Origin: Variovorax sp. 679
GTDB taxonomy: Bacteria; Pseudomonadota; Gammaproteobacteria; Burkholderiales; Burkholderiaceae_C
Assembly: GCF_003952185.1 (NCBI RefSeq)
Contig: NZ_RXFS01000012.1
Coordinates: 124,001-188,000, forward strand
Length of the DNA: 64,000 nt
Direction of reading: 5' to 3'
The translations under genes and the position numbers were made by a program. Of this stretch, positions 1 through 9,461 are shown piece by piece (positions within the stretch are counted from its first letter, which is position 1; each line of letters starts with the position of its first letter). The notes beneath the pieces are model-generated. The model was not told the DNA's origin. It searched no databases and saw nothing but the letters and a program-made list of their open reading frames with translations.

Positions 1-276
1 GTGGCCGGTGCGTTCGCCCTTGAGCGCATCGAGCTCGGTGCGCATCACCTGGTACTGGTGCAGCGTTTCCTGCGCGTGCTTGAGCAGCCGCTCGCCGGCC
101 GCGTTGAGGCGCAGGCCGTTGGGCATGCGGTCGAACAGCTCCACGCCCAGTTCGTCTTCCAGCTTGTGGATCTGGCGGTTGACGGCGCTCGCCGCGACGA
201 AGAGCCGCTCCGAGGCCTTGCGCACCGAGCCGCAGCTCGCGACCTCGATGAAGTACTTGAGGATGCTGGCATGCAT
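1..276 (-). CDS. LysR-family transcriptional regulator, N-terminal part
   Basis: The visible 92 residues are a LysR winged helix-turn-helix: an N-terminal LKYFIEVASCGSVRKASERL stretch, a recognition helix around AASAVNRQIHKLEDELG, then the wing (LFDRMPNGLRLNAAGERLL) and the start of the linker helix. The ligand-binding domain lies beyond the left edge of the window. I start at the ATG at 276; a second ATG at 272 is in another frame and gives no family match. The gene follows the ferredoxin gene by 27 bases on the same strand, so it is probably the last gene of the catabolic operon running from 6715. It is the natural candidate regulator of that operon. Confidence 0.85.
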   Translation of the reverse strand, partial: MHASILKYFIEVASCGSVRKASERLFVAASAVNRQIHKLEDELGVELFDRMPNGLRLNAAGERLLKHAQETLHQYQVMRTELDALKGERTGH

Positions 277-303
277 CAGCCGGCCCTCCCGCAGGGTGCC
301 CGA

Positions 304-624
304 TCAGCGGGGCAGCGCTGCAATGGCCGGGTGGTCGCACGCCACGCGCTTCGCATCGGCGCCGCCGGGCGAGCCGAGCCCGCTGACGTTCGCCGCGAAG
401 AAGTCGCGGTTGATGGCCGTGAAATGTGCCATTTCGGGCGGCAGCCGAAGGTCTTCGTAGATGGCCTGCGTGGGACAGGCCGAGACGCAAACGCCGCAGT
501 CGATGCATTCATCCGGGTGAATGTACAGAGTGCGCTCGCCTTCGTAGATGCAATCGACCGGACAGCACTTGACGCAGGCGCCGTCCTTGACGTCGATGCA
601 GGCGCCGGTGATGACGTGGGGCAT
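304..624 (-). CDS. 7Fe-type ferredoxin (FdxA/FdxC-like)
   Basis: A 106-residue low-potential ferredoxin. Cysteines stand at residues 9, 17, 20, 21, 25, 40, 43, 46 and 50, including the classic CxxCxxCxxxCP run at 40-51 and the CPVDCIYEG segment typical of 3Fe-4S/4Fe-4S ferredoxins. The C-terminal half (residues 60-106) has no cysteine cluster. The frame is open for 30 residues further upstream, but that stretch is not ferredoxin-like, so I start at the ATG at 624. It lies 28 bases behind an enoyl-CoA hydratase gene and close to an FAD oxidoreductase gene. A role as electron carrier for that flavoprotein is inference. Confidence 0.85.
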   Translation of the reverse strand: MPHVITGACIDVKDGACVKCCPVDCIYEGERTLYIHPDECIDCGVCVSACPTQAIYEDLRLPPEMAHFTAINRDFFAANVSGLGSPGGADAKRVACDHPAIAALPR

Positions 625-652
625 GGCACGTACCTTCGCTGACCTGGCTGGC

Positions 653-1429
653 CTAGCGACCCAGCCACTGCGGCTTGCGCTTCTGCTGGAAGGCCAGCAC
701 ACCCTCGTCGGCATCCTGCGACTGCAGCGCAGCCACCAGCGCCGGCAAGCGCATGCGGTGCGCCTCGGCCGGCGCCAGCGTGCCGGTGCGACGCACCACC
801 TGCTTGATCGCCTTGAGCGAGAGCGGCGCGCAGGCCAGCATCTGCTGCACCCAACGGTTCACGGTCGTGTCGAGTTCGGCGCGCGGCACCACCTCGTTGA
901 CCAGGCCCATCTCCAGCGCGCGCTCAGCCCTCACCCGCTGACCGGTGAGCATCATGCCCATGGCCTGGCGGTAGGGAATCTGGCGCTGCAGCAGCAGCAT
1001 GCCGCCATCGAGCGGCAAACGGCCGACCAGCGGCTCGGGCAGGCCGAAGCTGGCTTCCTCGCAGGCCACGACGATGTCGCAGCCCAGCACCATCTCGAAG
1101 CCGCCACCCAGCGCAAGGCCGTTGACGCGCGCGATCACCGGCACGTCGAGCGTCTCGCGCAGCGCGATGCCGCCGAAGCCGCCGGGGCGCGCGGCGGCCC
1201 AGTACTCCACGCCCTTGAGGTTGGAGGTGTTCTTCAGGTCCGCGCCCGAACAGAACGCCCGCTCGCCCGCGCCGGTGAGCACGACCGCGCGGATGTCGTC
1301 GCGCGACTCGATCTCGGTCCAGACGCGCTGCAGCTCGGCCTCCGTCGGCAGGTCGACCGCATTGAGCACCTCGGGCCGGTCGATGGTGACCGTGGCGACG
1401 TGGTCGGCGACTTCGAAGAGAACGCTCAT
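653..1429 (-). CDS. enoyl-CoA hydratase/isomerase (crotonase family)
   Basis: 258 residues, the usual crotonase length. The oxyanion-hole segment AFCSGADL is at about 59-66, and the GGGFE and LPE motifs carry the two expected acid residues Glu112 and Glu132, so it is likely a true hydratase rather than a degenerate paralogue. The C-terminal helical tail (FQQKRKPQW) is typical. The start overlaps the stop of the CoA-transferase gene by four bases (ATGA), indicating translational coupling. Its expected role is hydration of an enoyl-CoA formed after CoA activation of the operon's substrate. The exact acyl group cannot be read from the sequence. Confidence 0.88.
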   Translation of the reverse strand: MSVLFEVADHVATVTIDRPEVLNAVDLPTEAELQRVWTEIESRDDIRAVVLTGAGERAFCSGADLKNTSNLKGVEYWAAARPGGFGGIALRETLDVPVIARVNGLALGGGFEMVLGCDIVVACEEASFGLPEPLVGRLPLDGGMLLLQRQIPYRQAMGMMLTGQRVRAERALEMGLVNEVVPRAELDTTVNRWVQQMLACAPLSLKAIKQVVRRTGTLAPAEAHRMRLPALVAALQSQDADEGVLAFQQKRKPQWLGR

Positions 1430-2595
1430 GCGTCGGCCTCCTCGATCAGCGCGCGGGCCTCGGCCAGCACCTCGACCGTGTGCTGCCCGAGCCTGGGCGG
1501 CTCGCGGCGCAGGCCGGCCTTGGCGCCCGACATCTGGATCGGGCTGCCGATGAACTTCAGCGCCCGGCCCGACGGCGAGCCGCCTTCGAGGATCATCCCG
1601 TTGTGCAGCGTCTGCGGATCGACGAGCGCCTCGCGCATGTCGCGCACCGCGGCGGAGAGCAGGTCCTGCTCCTCGAGCTTCACGAGCCAGTGCTCGCGCG
1701 TGTTGCTCGCAAAGCGTTCGCGGAAGACGTCGTGCAGCGCGGTCTTGTTGGTGAACTGCGCCGACAGCGTGGCGTAGCGCGCATCGAGCGACAGGTCTTC
1801 GAGCCCCAGCGCGGTGCAGATGTCGCGCAGCGGATTGGCCTTGAACGCGCCCACCAGCACCAGCGGCCCGGTCTGCGTGTCGAACACGCCCGACAGCGGC
1901 ATGGCGGCCCAGTTCACTTCGGAGTCTTCCATCATCACCATGGCCGCCTCCTGCATCTGCATGGCCAGCATGGAGTTGTAGAGCGACACCGAGATCTTCT
2001 GCCCCTCGCCCGTGCGCTCGCGCTGCAGCAGCGCCAGCAGGATGCCCTGCACCATGTGCATGCCGGCCGTGTAGTCGGCCAGCGCCGTGGGGTAGATCGA
2101 CACCGGCACCGAGGCATCGGCGCGCCGCGCCATCACGCCGGTGAGCGCCTGCGCGAGCACGTCCTGGCCGCCCTTGTGGGCGTAGGGCCCGGTCTCTCCG
2201 TAGCCCGTACCCACCGCGTAGATGATGCGCGGGTTCAGCCTCTTGCAGTCCTCGTAGCCCAGCCCCAGCCGCTCCATCACACCGGCGCGGAAGTTGTTGG
2301 TGACCACGTCGGCACCGGCGATCAGCGCCTTCACCAGCTCCATCTGCGCCTCGTCGCGCAGGTCGATCTCCACGCTGCGCTTGTTGCGGTTGAGGCTGCA
2401 GAAGATCGGGTTGTCCTCGCCCGCCACCGGCGCGAAGGTCGAGCGGCTCAGGTCACCCGCGCCCTTGCGCTCGATCTTGATCACGTCGGCGCCGTGGTCG
2501 GCCAGCATCTGCGTGCAGACCGGGCCCATCATCACCTGCGTGAAGTCGATCACGCGGATGCCGTCGAGCGGCAGTGCATCGGTCGTGGTCGTCAT
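1426..2595 (-). CDS. CaiB/BaiF class III CoA-transferase
   Basis: 389 residues, the full length for class III (formyl-CoA:oxalate type) CoA-transferases. The N-terminal segment GIRVIDFTQVMMGPVCTQML is the family signature, and the probable catalytic aspartate is Asp145 in KGGQDVLAQALTG. The family moves CoA between carboxylic acids, often from succinyl-CoA to a dicarboxylic or aromatic acid. Its ends overlap both neighbours by four bases, so the FAD oxidoreductase, this gene and the enoyl-CoA hydratase form a coupled unit. I infer activation of an imported carboxylate before the hydratase step; the substrate is unknown. Confidence 0.88.
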   Translation of the reverse strand: MTTTTDALPLDGIRVIDFTQVMMGPVCTQMLADHGADVIKIERKGAGDLSRSTFAPVAGEDNPIFCSLNRNKRSVEIDLRDEAQMELVKALIAGADVVTNNFRAGVMERLGLGYEDCKRLNPRIIYAVGTGYGETGPYAHKGGQDVLAQALTGVMARRADASVPVSIYPTALADYTAGMHMVQGILLALLQRERTGEGQKISVSLYNSMLAMQMQEAAMVMMEDSEVNWAAMPLSGVFDTQTGPLVLVGAFKANPLRDICTALGLEDLSLDARYATLSAQFTNKTALHDVFRERFASNTREHWLVKLEEQDLLSAAVRDMREALVDPQTLHNGMILEGGSPSGRALKFIGSPIQMSGAKAGLRREPPRLGQHTVEVLAEARALIEEADA

Positions 2596-3974
2596 GCGGC
2601 CTCCTTCTCGAACGAACGGGCGATCGCCGGCACGTCGGCGTTCGGCCCCTTCTGGTCACCGGGGTCGGCGCCCTGGGCTCGCAACGTCTTCTGCAGCTTC
2701 GCGATGTCGACCTCGCGCACCGAGATGCCCGCGTTCAACGCCAGCGCCGCGGCCGTGCCGGTGGCCTCGCCCATCGCCATGCAGGGCGGGATCTCGCGCG
2801 AGATCTTCTGCGCGGCGGAGGTGGCCGAGTAGTGGCGCCCGGCCACCAGCAGGTTCTCGACGCTGCGCGGCAGCAGCGTGCGGTACGGGTAGTAGTAGTC
2901 GCGGCCACGCGCCACGCTGTCTTCGAAGCGCGTGCGCTGGGCGACGTCTTCCTTGGTCATCACGTAGGCGCCTTCGAGCAGGCGGGTCTGGCGGATGCCG
3001 GTCTGCGGCGCCATGTCGATCAGCGTGCACTTCGCAAAGCCCGGCAGCTTGGCACGCACGAAGTCGATCACCCTGTGGATGGTGGCGCGGCCCTGCACCT
3101 CGGCGCGCGTCAGATCGCTCACCTTCAGGCCGTCGAGCCCCGGCATGTGCGGGCAGTTGCACCACACCACGCCCGGCAGCGGCGTCTTGAGCCACCACGC
3201 CTCCCAGGCGCCGCCGAGCATGTGCTTGATCTCGCGGTCGAGCGCCTGCCAGGCCTCGGGCTCTTCGCGCTCGAAGCGCTCGGCCTCCTCGGTGTCGACG
3301 CCGCCGAGGCGGAACACGGTCGTCACGATGTAGCTGCCGCTGATGTGCGGCGCACCGGCCGACGCGGCCACGTCGAGGTCACCGGTGGTGTCGATCACCA
3401 CCTTGCCCAGGATGGCCTCGCGCCCGCCCTTGGTCTCGCAGACCACGCCCCTGACCTTGCCGTCTTCGACCAGCGTGCGCGAGAACCACGAATGCAGCCG
3501 CAGCTCGATGCCGGCCTGCAGCACCATCTCGAGCGAGGTGCGCTTCCATGCGTCGGGATCGAAGGCGGCGGCGAAGCAGATCGGGTGCGGCTTCTCCTTG
3601 CTGTGAAAGTCGTAGGTGCCCCAGCGCTTCCAGCGGCGCACCGATTCGGGCAGCGTGCCCCATTCGTGCTGGCGCGGGTACTCGGCCAGTCCCAGCGCCG
3701 ACATGCGCTCGATCATCTCCAGGCAGATGCCGCGCACCGAAATTTCCTGCTGGTGGCTGTCCCACATGTCGTCCAGCACCAGCACCATGCCACCCGAGGC
3801 CAGCCCGCCCAGGTGGTTGTAGCGCTCCAGCAGCGTCACGCTCGCGCCGTTGCGCGCGGCGGCCAGCGCCGCGGCCTGCCCGGCGGGGCCGCCGCCGACC
3901 ACCACCACGTCCGATTCGGCTGCCACGCGCACGTCGTGCGCGGGCTCCTGCATCCAGTCGCCAATACGGCTCAT
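2592..3974 (-). CDS. FAD-dependent oxidoreductase (PF12831-like)
   Basis: 460 residues with an N-terminal dinucleotide-binding motif (DVVVVGGGPAG, residues 22-32) and the acidic end of the second strand (LLERYN). The C-terminal FAD segment is RSVENLLVAGRHYS followed by MAMGEATGTAAALAL. This matches the FAD-dependent oxidoreductase family often annotated as fumarate reductase/succinate dehydrogenase-like flavoproteins. No signal peptide is seen, so it should be cytoplasmic. It is coupled by ATGA overlap to the CoA-transferase gene and follows the permease gene by 52 bases. Reduction or hydroxylation of the imported substrate, with the operon's ferredoxin as partner, is a guess. Confidence 0.82.
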   Translation of the reverse strand: MSRIGDWMQEPAHDVRVAAESDVVVVGGGPAGQAAALAAARNGASVTLLERYNHLGGLASGGMVLVLDDMWDSHQQEISVRGICLEMIERMSALGLAEYPRQHEWGTLPESVRRWKRWGTYDFHSKEKPHPICFAAAFDPDAWKRTSLEMVLQAGIELRLHSWFSRTLVEDGKVRGVVCETKGGREAILGKVVIDTTGDLDVAASAGAPHISGSYIVTTVFRLGGVDTEEAERFEREEPEAWQALDREIKHMLGGAWEAWWLKTPLPGVVWCNCPHMPGLDGLKVSDLTRAEVQGRATIHRVIDFVRAKLPGFAKCTLIDMAPQTGIRQTRLLEGAYVMTKEDVAQRTRFEDSVARGRDYYYPYRTLLPRSVENLLVAGRHYSATSAAQKISREIPPCMAMGEATGTAAALALNAGISVREVDIAKLQKTLRAQGADPGDQKGPNADVPAIARSFEKEAA

Positions 3975-4026
3975 AGAACTATCTCCTGTTGAAATGTTTG
4001 GATGTGTGTGAAGTGCACCGGGCGCG

Positions 4027-4884
4027 TCAGTGCGTGCTTTCGGGCTGCCAACGGATGACCCACTTTTCCGCCAGCGTCACCAGCAGGAAGAACAACCCGG
4101 AGAGCGTTGCGCTCATCACGATCGCGGCATAGAGCAGCGGCGAGTCGAAGTTGAAGGTGGCCTGCAGGATCATTGCGCCGATGCCCACCGTCGCACCCAC
4201 CCACTCGCCCACCACCGCCCCGATCACGCACATCGACGCCGCGATGCGCAGGGCCGAGAACAGGTATGGCAGTGCGTTGAGCAGCCGCAGGCGGAAGAAG
4301 ATCTCGGTCTTGCTGGCCGACAGCACGCGCATCAGCTCCATCGCCTGGGGATTCACCGACTCCAGCCCGCGCACCATGTTCACCAGCGTCGGGAAGAAGC
4401 ACACCAGCGCGGCGATGGTGATCTTCGGCTCCACGCCGTTGCCCATGATGAGCACCAGCACGGGCGCCTTGGCCACCAGCGGCACGGCGTTGAACATCAG
4501 CACCACCGGGAAGAAGATGTCCTGCAGCGTCTTGTTGTGCACGAAGATCGTCGCGACGACGATGGCCGCGAGGTTGCCCAGCACGAAGCCGCCTGCCGCC
4601 TCGAAGGCCGTGGGCAGCAGGTTGTCGAGCAGCACGTCGCGCTTGGCGTAGAGCGTCTCCAGCACGGCCCACGGCGTGGGTGCGATGAAGGGCTTGACGC
4701 CGAACGCGACGATCACGGCCCACCACAGCAGGATCAGCCCGACGATGCCCAGCGCCGGCAGGATGCGGCGACGCCAGATGCGCTTCTGCCGCGCGGCCGC
4801 CCAGGCGATGTACTCCGGGTCGGCCGAGGCCGCCGGCGCGCCGAGCGCGCCCGGCACGGCCGAATCGATGGAACGGGTATTCAT
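4027..4884 (-). CDS. ABC transporter permease, NitT/TauT (SsuC-like) type
   Basis: 285 residues with about six hydrophobic segments, the first at about 40-62 (ALGIVGLILLWWAVIVAFG), and a binding-protein-dependent permease EAA-like loop near MELMRVLSASKTEIFFRLRL. The N-terminal 35 residues are polar and variable. Length and motif order fit the SsuC/TauC/ThiX permease family. It should work with the ATPase at 4895-5677 and the binding protein at 5684-6715. The gene starts ten bases after the ATPase stop, so the three genes are one unit importing a small anionic organic compound. Confidence 0.88.
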   Translation of the reverse strand: MNTRSIDSAVPGALGAPAASADPEYIAWAAARQKRIWRRRILPALGIVGLILLWWAVIVAFGVKPFIAPTPWAVLETLYAKRDVLLDNLLPTAFEAAGGFVLGNLAAIVVATIFVHNKTLQDIFFPVVLMFNAVPLVAKAPVLVLIMGNGVEPKITIAALVCFFPTLVNMVRGLESVNPQAMELMRVLSASKTEIFFRLRLLNALPYLFSALRIAASMCVIGAVVGEWVGATVGIGAMILQATFNFDSPLLYAAIVMSATLSGLFFLLVTLAEKWVIRWQPESTH

Positions 4885-4894
4885 GGCTTCGGCC

Positions 4895-5677
<783 letters not shown>

Positions 5678-5683
5678 CGCGCG

Positions 5684-6715
5684 TCAGCCCTTCATGGCCC
5701 GCGCGGCGGCGGTCGCCTTCAGCGCGTCGAGCGAGATCACGTCTTCCACCTTGGGCGTGCGCGCGGTGAACTGGCCCAGCTCCGCATAGGTGGAAATCTG
5801 CTCCTGCCACACGGCCGGGTCCATCGCACCCCAGCCCTGGGTCTGCGCCGCGCCGCCGAAGGCGTACTCGAGCATCGCGTCGACCGCCACGCGCTCGTCC
5901 TCGCGCTTGAGGTTCGGGTATTCCTTCACCAGCATGTCGACCGCCTGGTCGCGGTTGGCGCGCACGTGATGCCAGCCCTTGGCGGTAGCGCGCAGGAAGG
6001 CTTCGATGACCTTGGGCTGCGTCTCCAGCGTCTTCGTCGATGCGTAGTAGGGCAACGCATAGAGGCGCACGCCCGCATCCCACTGCGTGAGCGTGGCGAT
6101 GTCGGGGCCCAGCACCTTGATGGCGGTGGTGTTGGTGAGCCAGCCCGTCACCACGTCGACCTGCCCCGTGAGCAGCGGCGACATGTCGGCGCCGATGGTG
6201 ACCACCTTCACGTCCTTCTCGGCGATCTTGTTCTTCGCGAGCAGCGCACGCAGCAGGATGGCCGCCGTCGACGGGATGCCCACCCGCTTGCCGACCAGGT
6301 CGGCCGGCTTGCGCACCGGGTTCTTCGCCAGCGAGAAGTAGGTGTAGGGATGCTTCTGCGCGCCGACGGCGAAGCACTTGATCGGCAGGCCCTGCGACAC
6401 GGCCAGCATGATCGACGGGCTCGACGAGACCTGCCCCACTTCGTAGCGGCCCGAGGCGATGATGGCCACGCCATCGATGTTCGGCCCGCCCGGCTGGATC
6501 GCGAAGTCGATGCCCTCCTGCTCGTAGAAGCCCATGCGCTTGGCGACCACCTCGCCGATCTGGTTGCCGCCGACGATCCACCCCAGCTGCATGTTGATGC
6601 GCGCCTTGCCCTGCGCGAAGGCACCGACCGAGAGCAGGCCGCCTGCGGAGAGTCCGCCGGCGATGAGGGAGGTCTTGAGAAGACTTCGGCGACCGGGATC
6701 GCGGAGATGGGCCAT
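5684..6715 (-). CDS. ABC transporter substrate-binding protein (NMT1/THI5, SsuA-like)
   Basis: 343 residues. The N-terminus GRRSLLKTSLIAGGLSAGG followed by a hydrophobic run and AFAQ is a signal peptide with a twin-arginine-like pair at 9-10, so the protein is periplasmic. The mature part (INMQLGWIVGGNQIGEVVAKRMGFYEQEGI) is the NMT1/SsuA fold. An open frame extends 43 residues upstream, but the ATG at 6715 directly precedes the signal peptide and has an AAGGA ribosome-binding site nine bases away, so I use it. It is the first gene of the operon. The ligand is unknown; the CoA-transferase downstream suggests a carboxylic acid. Confidence 0.87.
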   Translation of the reverse strand: MAHLRDPGRRSLLKTSLIAGGLSAGGLLSVGAFAQGKARINMQLGWIVGGNQIGEVVAKRMGFYEQEGIDFAIQPGGPNIDGVAIIASGRYEVGQVSSSPSIMLAVSQGLPIKCFAVGAQKHPYTYFSLAKNPVRKPADLVGKRVGIPSTAAILLRALLAKNKIAEKDVKVVTIGADMSPLLTGQVDVVTGWLTNTTAIKVLGPDIATLTQWDAGVRLYALPYYASTKTLETQPKVIEAFLRATAKGWHHVRANRDQAVDMLVKEYPNLKREDERVAVDAMLEYAFGGAAQTQGWGAMDPAVWQEQISTYAELGQFTARTPKVEDVISLDALKATAAARAMKG

Positions 6716-6865
6716 GGCGGATTCCTTTTCTTCGATGCAATGAGGTGAAGGCATTCGGCTGTGCGTGTGTGCCGGCCTGCGATGCAGCGAGGCATCCGTG
6801 GGGCCAGCGAGGCGAATGCTAGGAGCGGGGTGCGAGCGCACCAAGCACCGTTTTTCGCAACGGGC

Positions 6866-6882
6866 GAACTAAAAAATAGTTC
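6866..6882. promoter_or_regulatory. candidate LysR-type operator, GAACTA-N5-TAGTTC
   Basis: A perfect 6+5+6 inverted repeat in the otherwise unassigned 255-base region upstream of the ABC-transporter operon, about 150 bases before its first start codon. The interrupted, AT-centred dyad resembles LysR-type sites, and the operon ends with a lysR gene. The assignment is inference; it may equally serve the gene at 6971-7489 or none. Confidence 0.4.
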
Positions 6883-6970
6883 TCCTTGCGCGCCCCCAAT
6901 GACATTGCGGTGCATGCGCCGTTGCGGCGCGCACCATCTTCGGGAAAACGATTAGGGCCTGCTGGCCCGC

Positions 6971-7489
6971 TCAGGCGTCCTGACGGGAAGCGGGGGCATG
7001 TACCGCCGCACGGCGGCGGTCCGCCATGGCTGCCGGCTTGGCGCGTCGCGCACCCGGCGTCCTCGGATGCCGCGGTGCAACGACGACGGGCCGCGGCCGC
7101 TGCTGCTGCTCCGACTGCTGCCGATGCGCCTCGAAGCGCGCTTCCTTCTGCTTCAGGTAGTGCATCAGCACATGCGAAACCATGTTCAGCCCGAAGGTGC
7201 CGAACGCGGCAGGAATGATGTAGAGCGCGATCGACAGCTCCGACGAGAAGACGATGTCGTCAGCCAGCGAAGGCGTGGCCTGGGCCTCGAGAGAGAGTGC
7301 GCGCAGCACGAAGATGTCCACGCCCGCCAGCACGATCAGCAGCAGCCCGAAGGCGAACACGGTCTTCTTCGAGAACTCGCGCCGCACGAACAGCGTGATG
7401 AAGATCGCCGCCGGAAATATCAGCGAGCACAGCACCAGCAACCAGAAGCGCACCTGCGTGAAGACCGTGACGTCCGACGGAATATGCAT
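6971..7489 (-). CDS. small three-helix inner-membrane protein, function unknown
   Basis: 172 residues from the ATG at 7489. Hydrophobic segments lie at about 10-33, 42-63 and 84-106. After them comes a long Gln/Arg/Pro/Ala-rich basic tail (residues 110-172) that is probably cytoplasmic. The frame could start 15 residues earlier at 7534, but that leader (MPDKFPGGPRG) looks non-native. I do not recognise the family. It lies between the catabolic operon and a serine hydrolase gene on the same strand, with about 250 and 90 bases of spacing, so it is probably transcribed alone. Confidence 0.65.
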   Translation of the reverse strand: MHIPSDVTVFTQVRFWLLVLCSLIFPAAIFITLFVRREFSKKTVFAFGLLLIVLAGVDIFVLRALSLEAQATPSLADDIVFSSELSIALYIIPAAFGTFGLNMVSHVLMHYLKQKEARFEAHRQQSEQQQRPRPVVVAPRHPRTPGARRAKPAAMADRRRAAVHAPASRQDA

Positions 7490-7576
7490 GGAGCAGATTG
7501 AGCCACGAGGCCCGCCCGGGAATTTGTCCGGCAAGTGAAGCGCCGGTAAAAGCGCCTCTCAAATGGTGAAGCCGGC

Positions 7577-9151
7577 CTAGGCGGCAGCCTTCGCCCGCGT
7601 TCCGGTCAGCGTGGGCATCTCCGTCGCGCTGGAGTTGACGTTCACGCTGCGGTCGAAGCGCATGTACGGCCCCAAGAAGCGGCACACCACCGTGTCCCGG
7701 AAGGCCGACTCCACGAAGGTCCACGTCATGACGAAGGTGCGCGCGTCGAGCCACTCGCCGCTGGCGACCACGCGCATCACGTCGGGCTGGTACTCGTGGT
7801 GCAGCTTGTTGCCGGTGACGGTGGTGTCGCCTTCCACGGGCCTGCGCAGGCCGACCTGCACCTTGTGCGCGCCGCGCTCGTCCTCCATGGTGAAGGTACA
7901 GGCATCGCCCGAGGATGCGAAGTCGAGCCGCACGGACTTGATCTTCTCGGCGTTCTCGGCGAACTCGTAGCGCTGGCCCGAGACGTTCGCGGCAACGGGC
8001 GAGCTCGTCGGCTTCACCGGCGACAGCAGCTGCAGCGAGCGCGTGCGGGCCTTGAGCGCCGCATTGTCCTTCTCGCTGGCGGGCACGCCGGAGACGGGGC
8101 CGAACGCCGCCGGAAAGTGCTTGTACAGGATGCCCGCGTTGAAGCCCGCCTTGGGCGGCAGCGCAGAGTTGAGCGCGAGCACCGCGTTGTGCTCCGGGAA
8201 CACCACCGAGTACTGGCCGAAGAGGCCATCGGCGTTGTAGGCGCCGTTCGGGCCCAGCCACCACTGGTAGCCGTAGCGGTCCTTGGTGTGCGGAGCGTGC
8301 ACCGAATCGACCCACGCCTTCGTGAGAACCTGCTTGCCGTTCCAGATGCCGTTCTGCGCATGCAGGATGCCGAGCTTGAGCGAATCGACCGTCTTCCAGC
8401 TCAGGCCGTTGGCGCCGGGCGAGATGCCTTCGGGCCCGACGTCCCATTCATAGCCCGTGATGCCCAGCGGCTCGAAGAAGCGCGGCTTGAGATAGTCGGC
8501 CACAGACTGGCCGGTGGTCTTCGTGACGATGGCCGACAGCATGTAGGTGGCGGCGCTGGTGTAGACGAACTTGCTGCCCGGCGCGTAGACCACCGGGATC
8601 TTGAAGAACTCCGCGATCCAGCTCGTGCGGATAGGCCGCCACACCGAGCCCGACACCATCGACTCGTGGCCCGTGCGCATGGTCAGCAGGTCGCGCACGG
8701 TCATGGCCGCGAGGTTCGTGCTGACCGTGGCCGGCAGGTGCTCGGGAAAGAAGGACACGACCTTGTCGTCGAGCCCGAACTTGCCTTCGGCGATCGCCAT
8801 GCCGACCGCGCACACGGTGACACTCTTGGTCAGCGAGTGCGTCATGTGCCGGCGCTCGGGCTTGTAGGGGTCCCACCAGCCCTCGGCCACCACGTGGCCG
8901 TTGCGCCACAGCATGAAGCCGTGCAGCTCGAACGCGCCGCGCTCGGCATCGTCGAGAAAGGCCAGGATCGATGCGGGCGAGATGCCCTGCGCCTTGGGGC
9001 GGCTGCGCGCCAGGCCGTCGGCGAAGGCGGGACTTGCGGCGCCGGTCGCGGCCCAGCCGAGGCCGGGAATGGATGCCATGGCGGTGCCGCCGAGCGACAG
9101 GCGCAGCATGCCGCGCCGGGAAATCGAAGAAAGTGCTGTTGTTGTCGTCAT
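7577..9151 (-). CDS. serine hydrolase, beta-lactamase / penicillin-binding-protein C fold
   Basis: 524 residues, exported. The N-terminus has a twin-arginine-like signal (SSISRRGMLRLSLGG) ending near GWAATGAASPAFA. The class C beta-lactamase/esterase SxxK motif is SLTK with Ser106 and Lys109, and the YxS/N-type motif is probably YTSAA near residue 190. The last 150 residues are an extra beta-rich domain beyond the catalytic fold. Members act as esterases, D-Ala-D-Ala peptidases or amidases, and the substrate cannot be told here. There is no evidence that it confers beta-lactam resistance. Confidence 0.82.
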   Translation of the reverse strand: MTTTTALSSISRRGMLRLSLGGTAMASIPGLGWAATGAASPAFADGLARSRPKAQGISPASILAFLDDAERGAFELHGFMLWRNGHVVAEGWWDPYKPERRHMTHSLTKSVTVCAVGMAIAEGKFGLDDKVVSFFPEHLPATVSTNLAAMTVRDLLTMRTGHESMVSGSVWRPIRTSWIAEFFKIPVVYAPGSKFVYTSAATYMLSAIVTKTTGQSVADYLKPRFFEPLGITGYEWDVGPEGISPGANGLSWKTVDSLKLGILHAQNGIWNGKQVLTKAWVDSVHAPHTKDRYGYQWWLGPNGAYNADGLFGQYSVVFPEHNAVLALNSALPPKAGFNAGILYKHFPAAFGPVSGVPASEKDNAALKARTRSLQLLSPVKPTSSPVAANVSGQRYEFAENAEKIKSVRLDFASSGDACTFTMEDERGAHKVQVGLRRPVEGDTTVTGNKLHHEYQPDVMRVVASGEWLDARTFVMTWTFVESAFRDTVVCRFLGPYMRFDRSVNVNSSATEMPTLTGTRAKAAA

Positions 9152-9461
9152 TGCTGTGTCTTGCGTGTTTCTGGATTCTCATCTTGCCGCGTGAGCAGGA
9201 TGCACCAGCTTCGTGCGAGTAGCTGTCCATTGCATTGCGCTCCCCGTCCAATTCGGGTAACCCTGCCGCCCGCCCATGTGGAGCTTCAGTGTGGACCATG
9301 AGGCCGACAGCGACAACGGCGCACCAGCGTACATCCCCTATTCGAGGGATGCCGGTGCCAAGCCGGAAGCTCATCATCGCGCCGGCAAGCGGTGCTGCAG
9401 TCTCTGTGGAACCGGCAAGCGTTGGCACTCGATTCAAGAAGTCGTCCGGAGGAGAGAAATC
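9152..9461. other. divergent intergenic region, nothing coding seen
   Basis: 310 bases between the divergently transcribed serine-hydrolase and amidase genes. An in-frame extension of the amidase frame back to 9276 exists, but its sequence is Cys/Arg/His-rich and unlike an export signal, so I treat it as non-coding. Promoters for both neighbours should lie here. The only clear element is the GGAGGAGA ribosome-binding site just before 9462. Confidence 0.5.

Noticed and set aside
7577..9151. Antibiotic-resistance beta-lactamase
   Set aside because: Only the SxxK fold is supported; length, the added domain and lack of an ampR-like neighbour argue against a resistance claim.
9276..9461. N-terminal extension of the amidase
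   Set aside because: No signal-peptide character, and the downstream ATG has a strong GGAGGAGA site.
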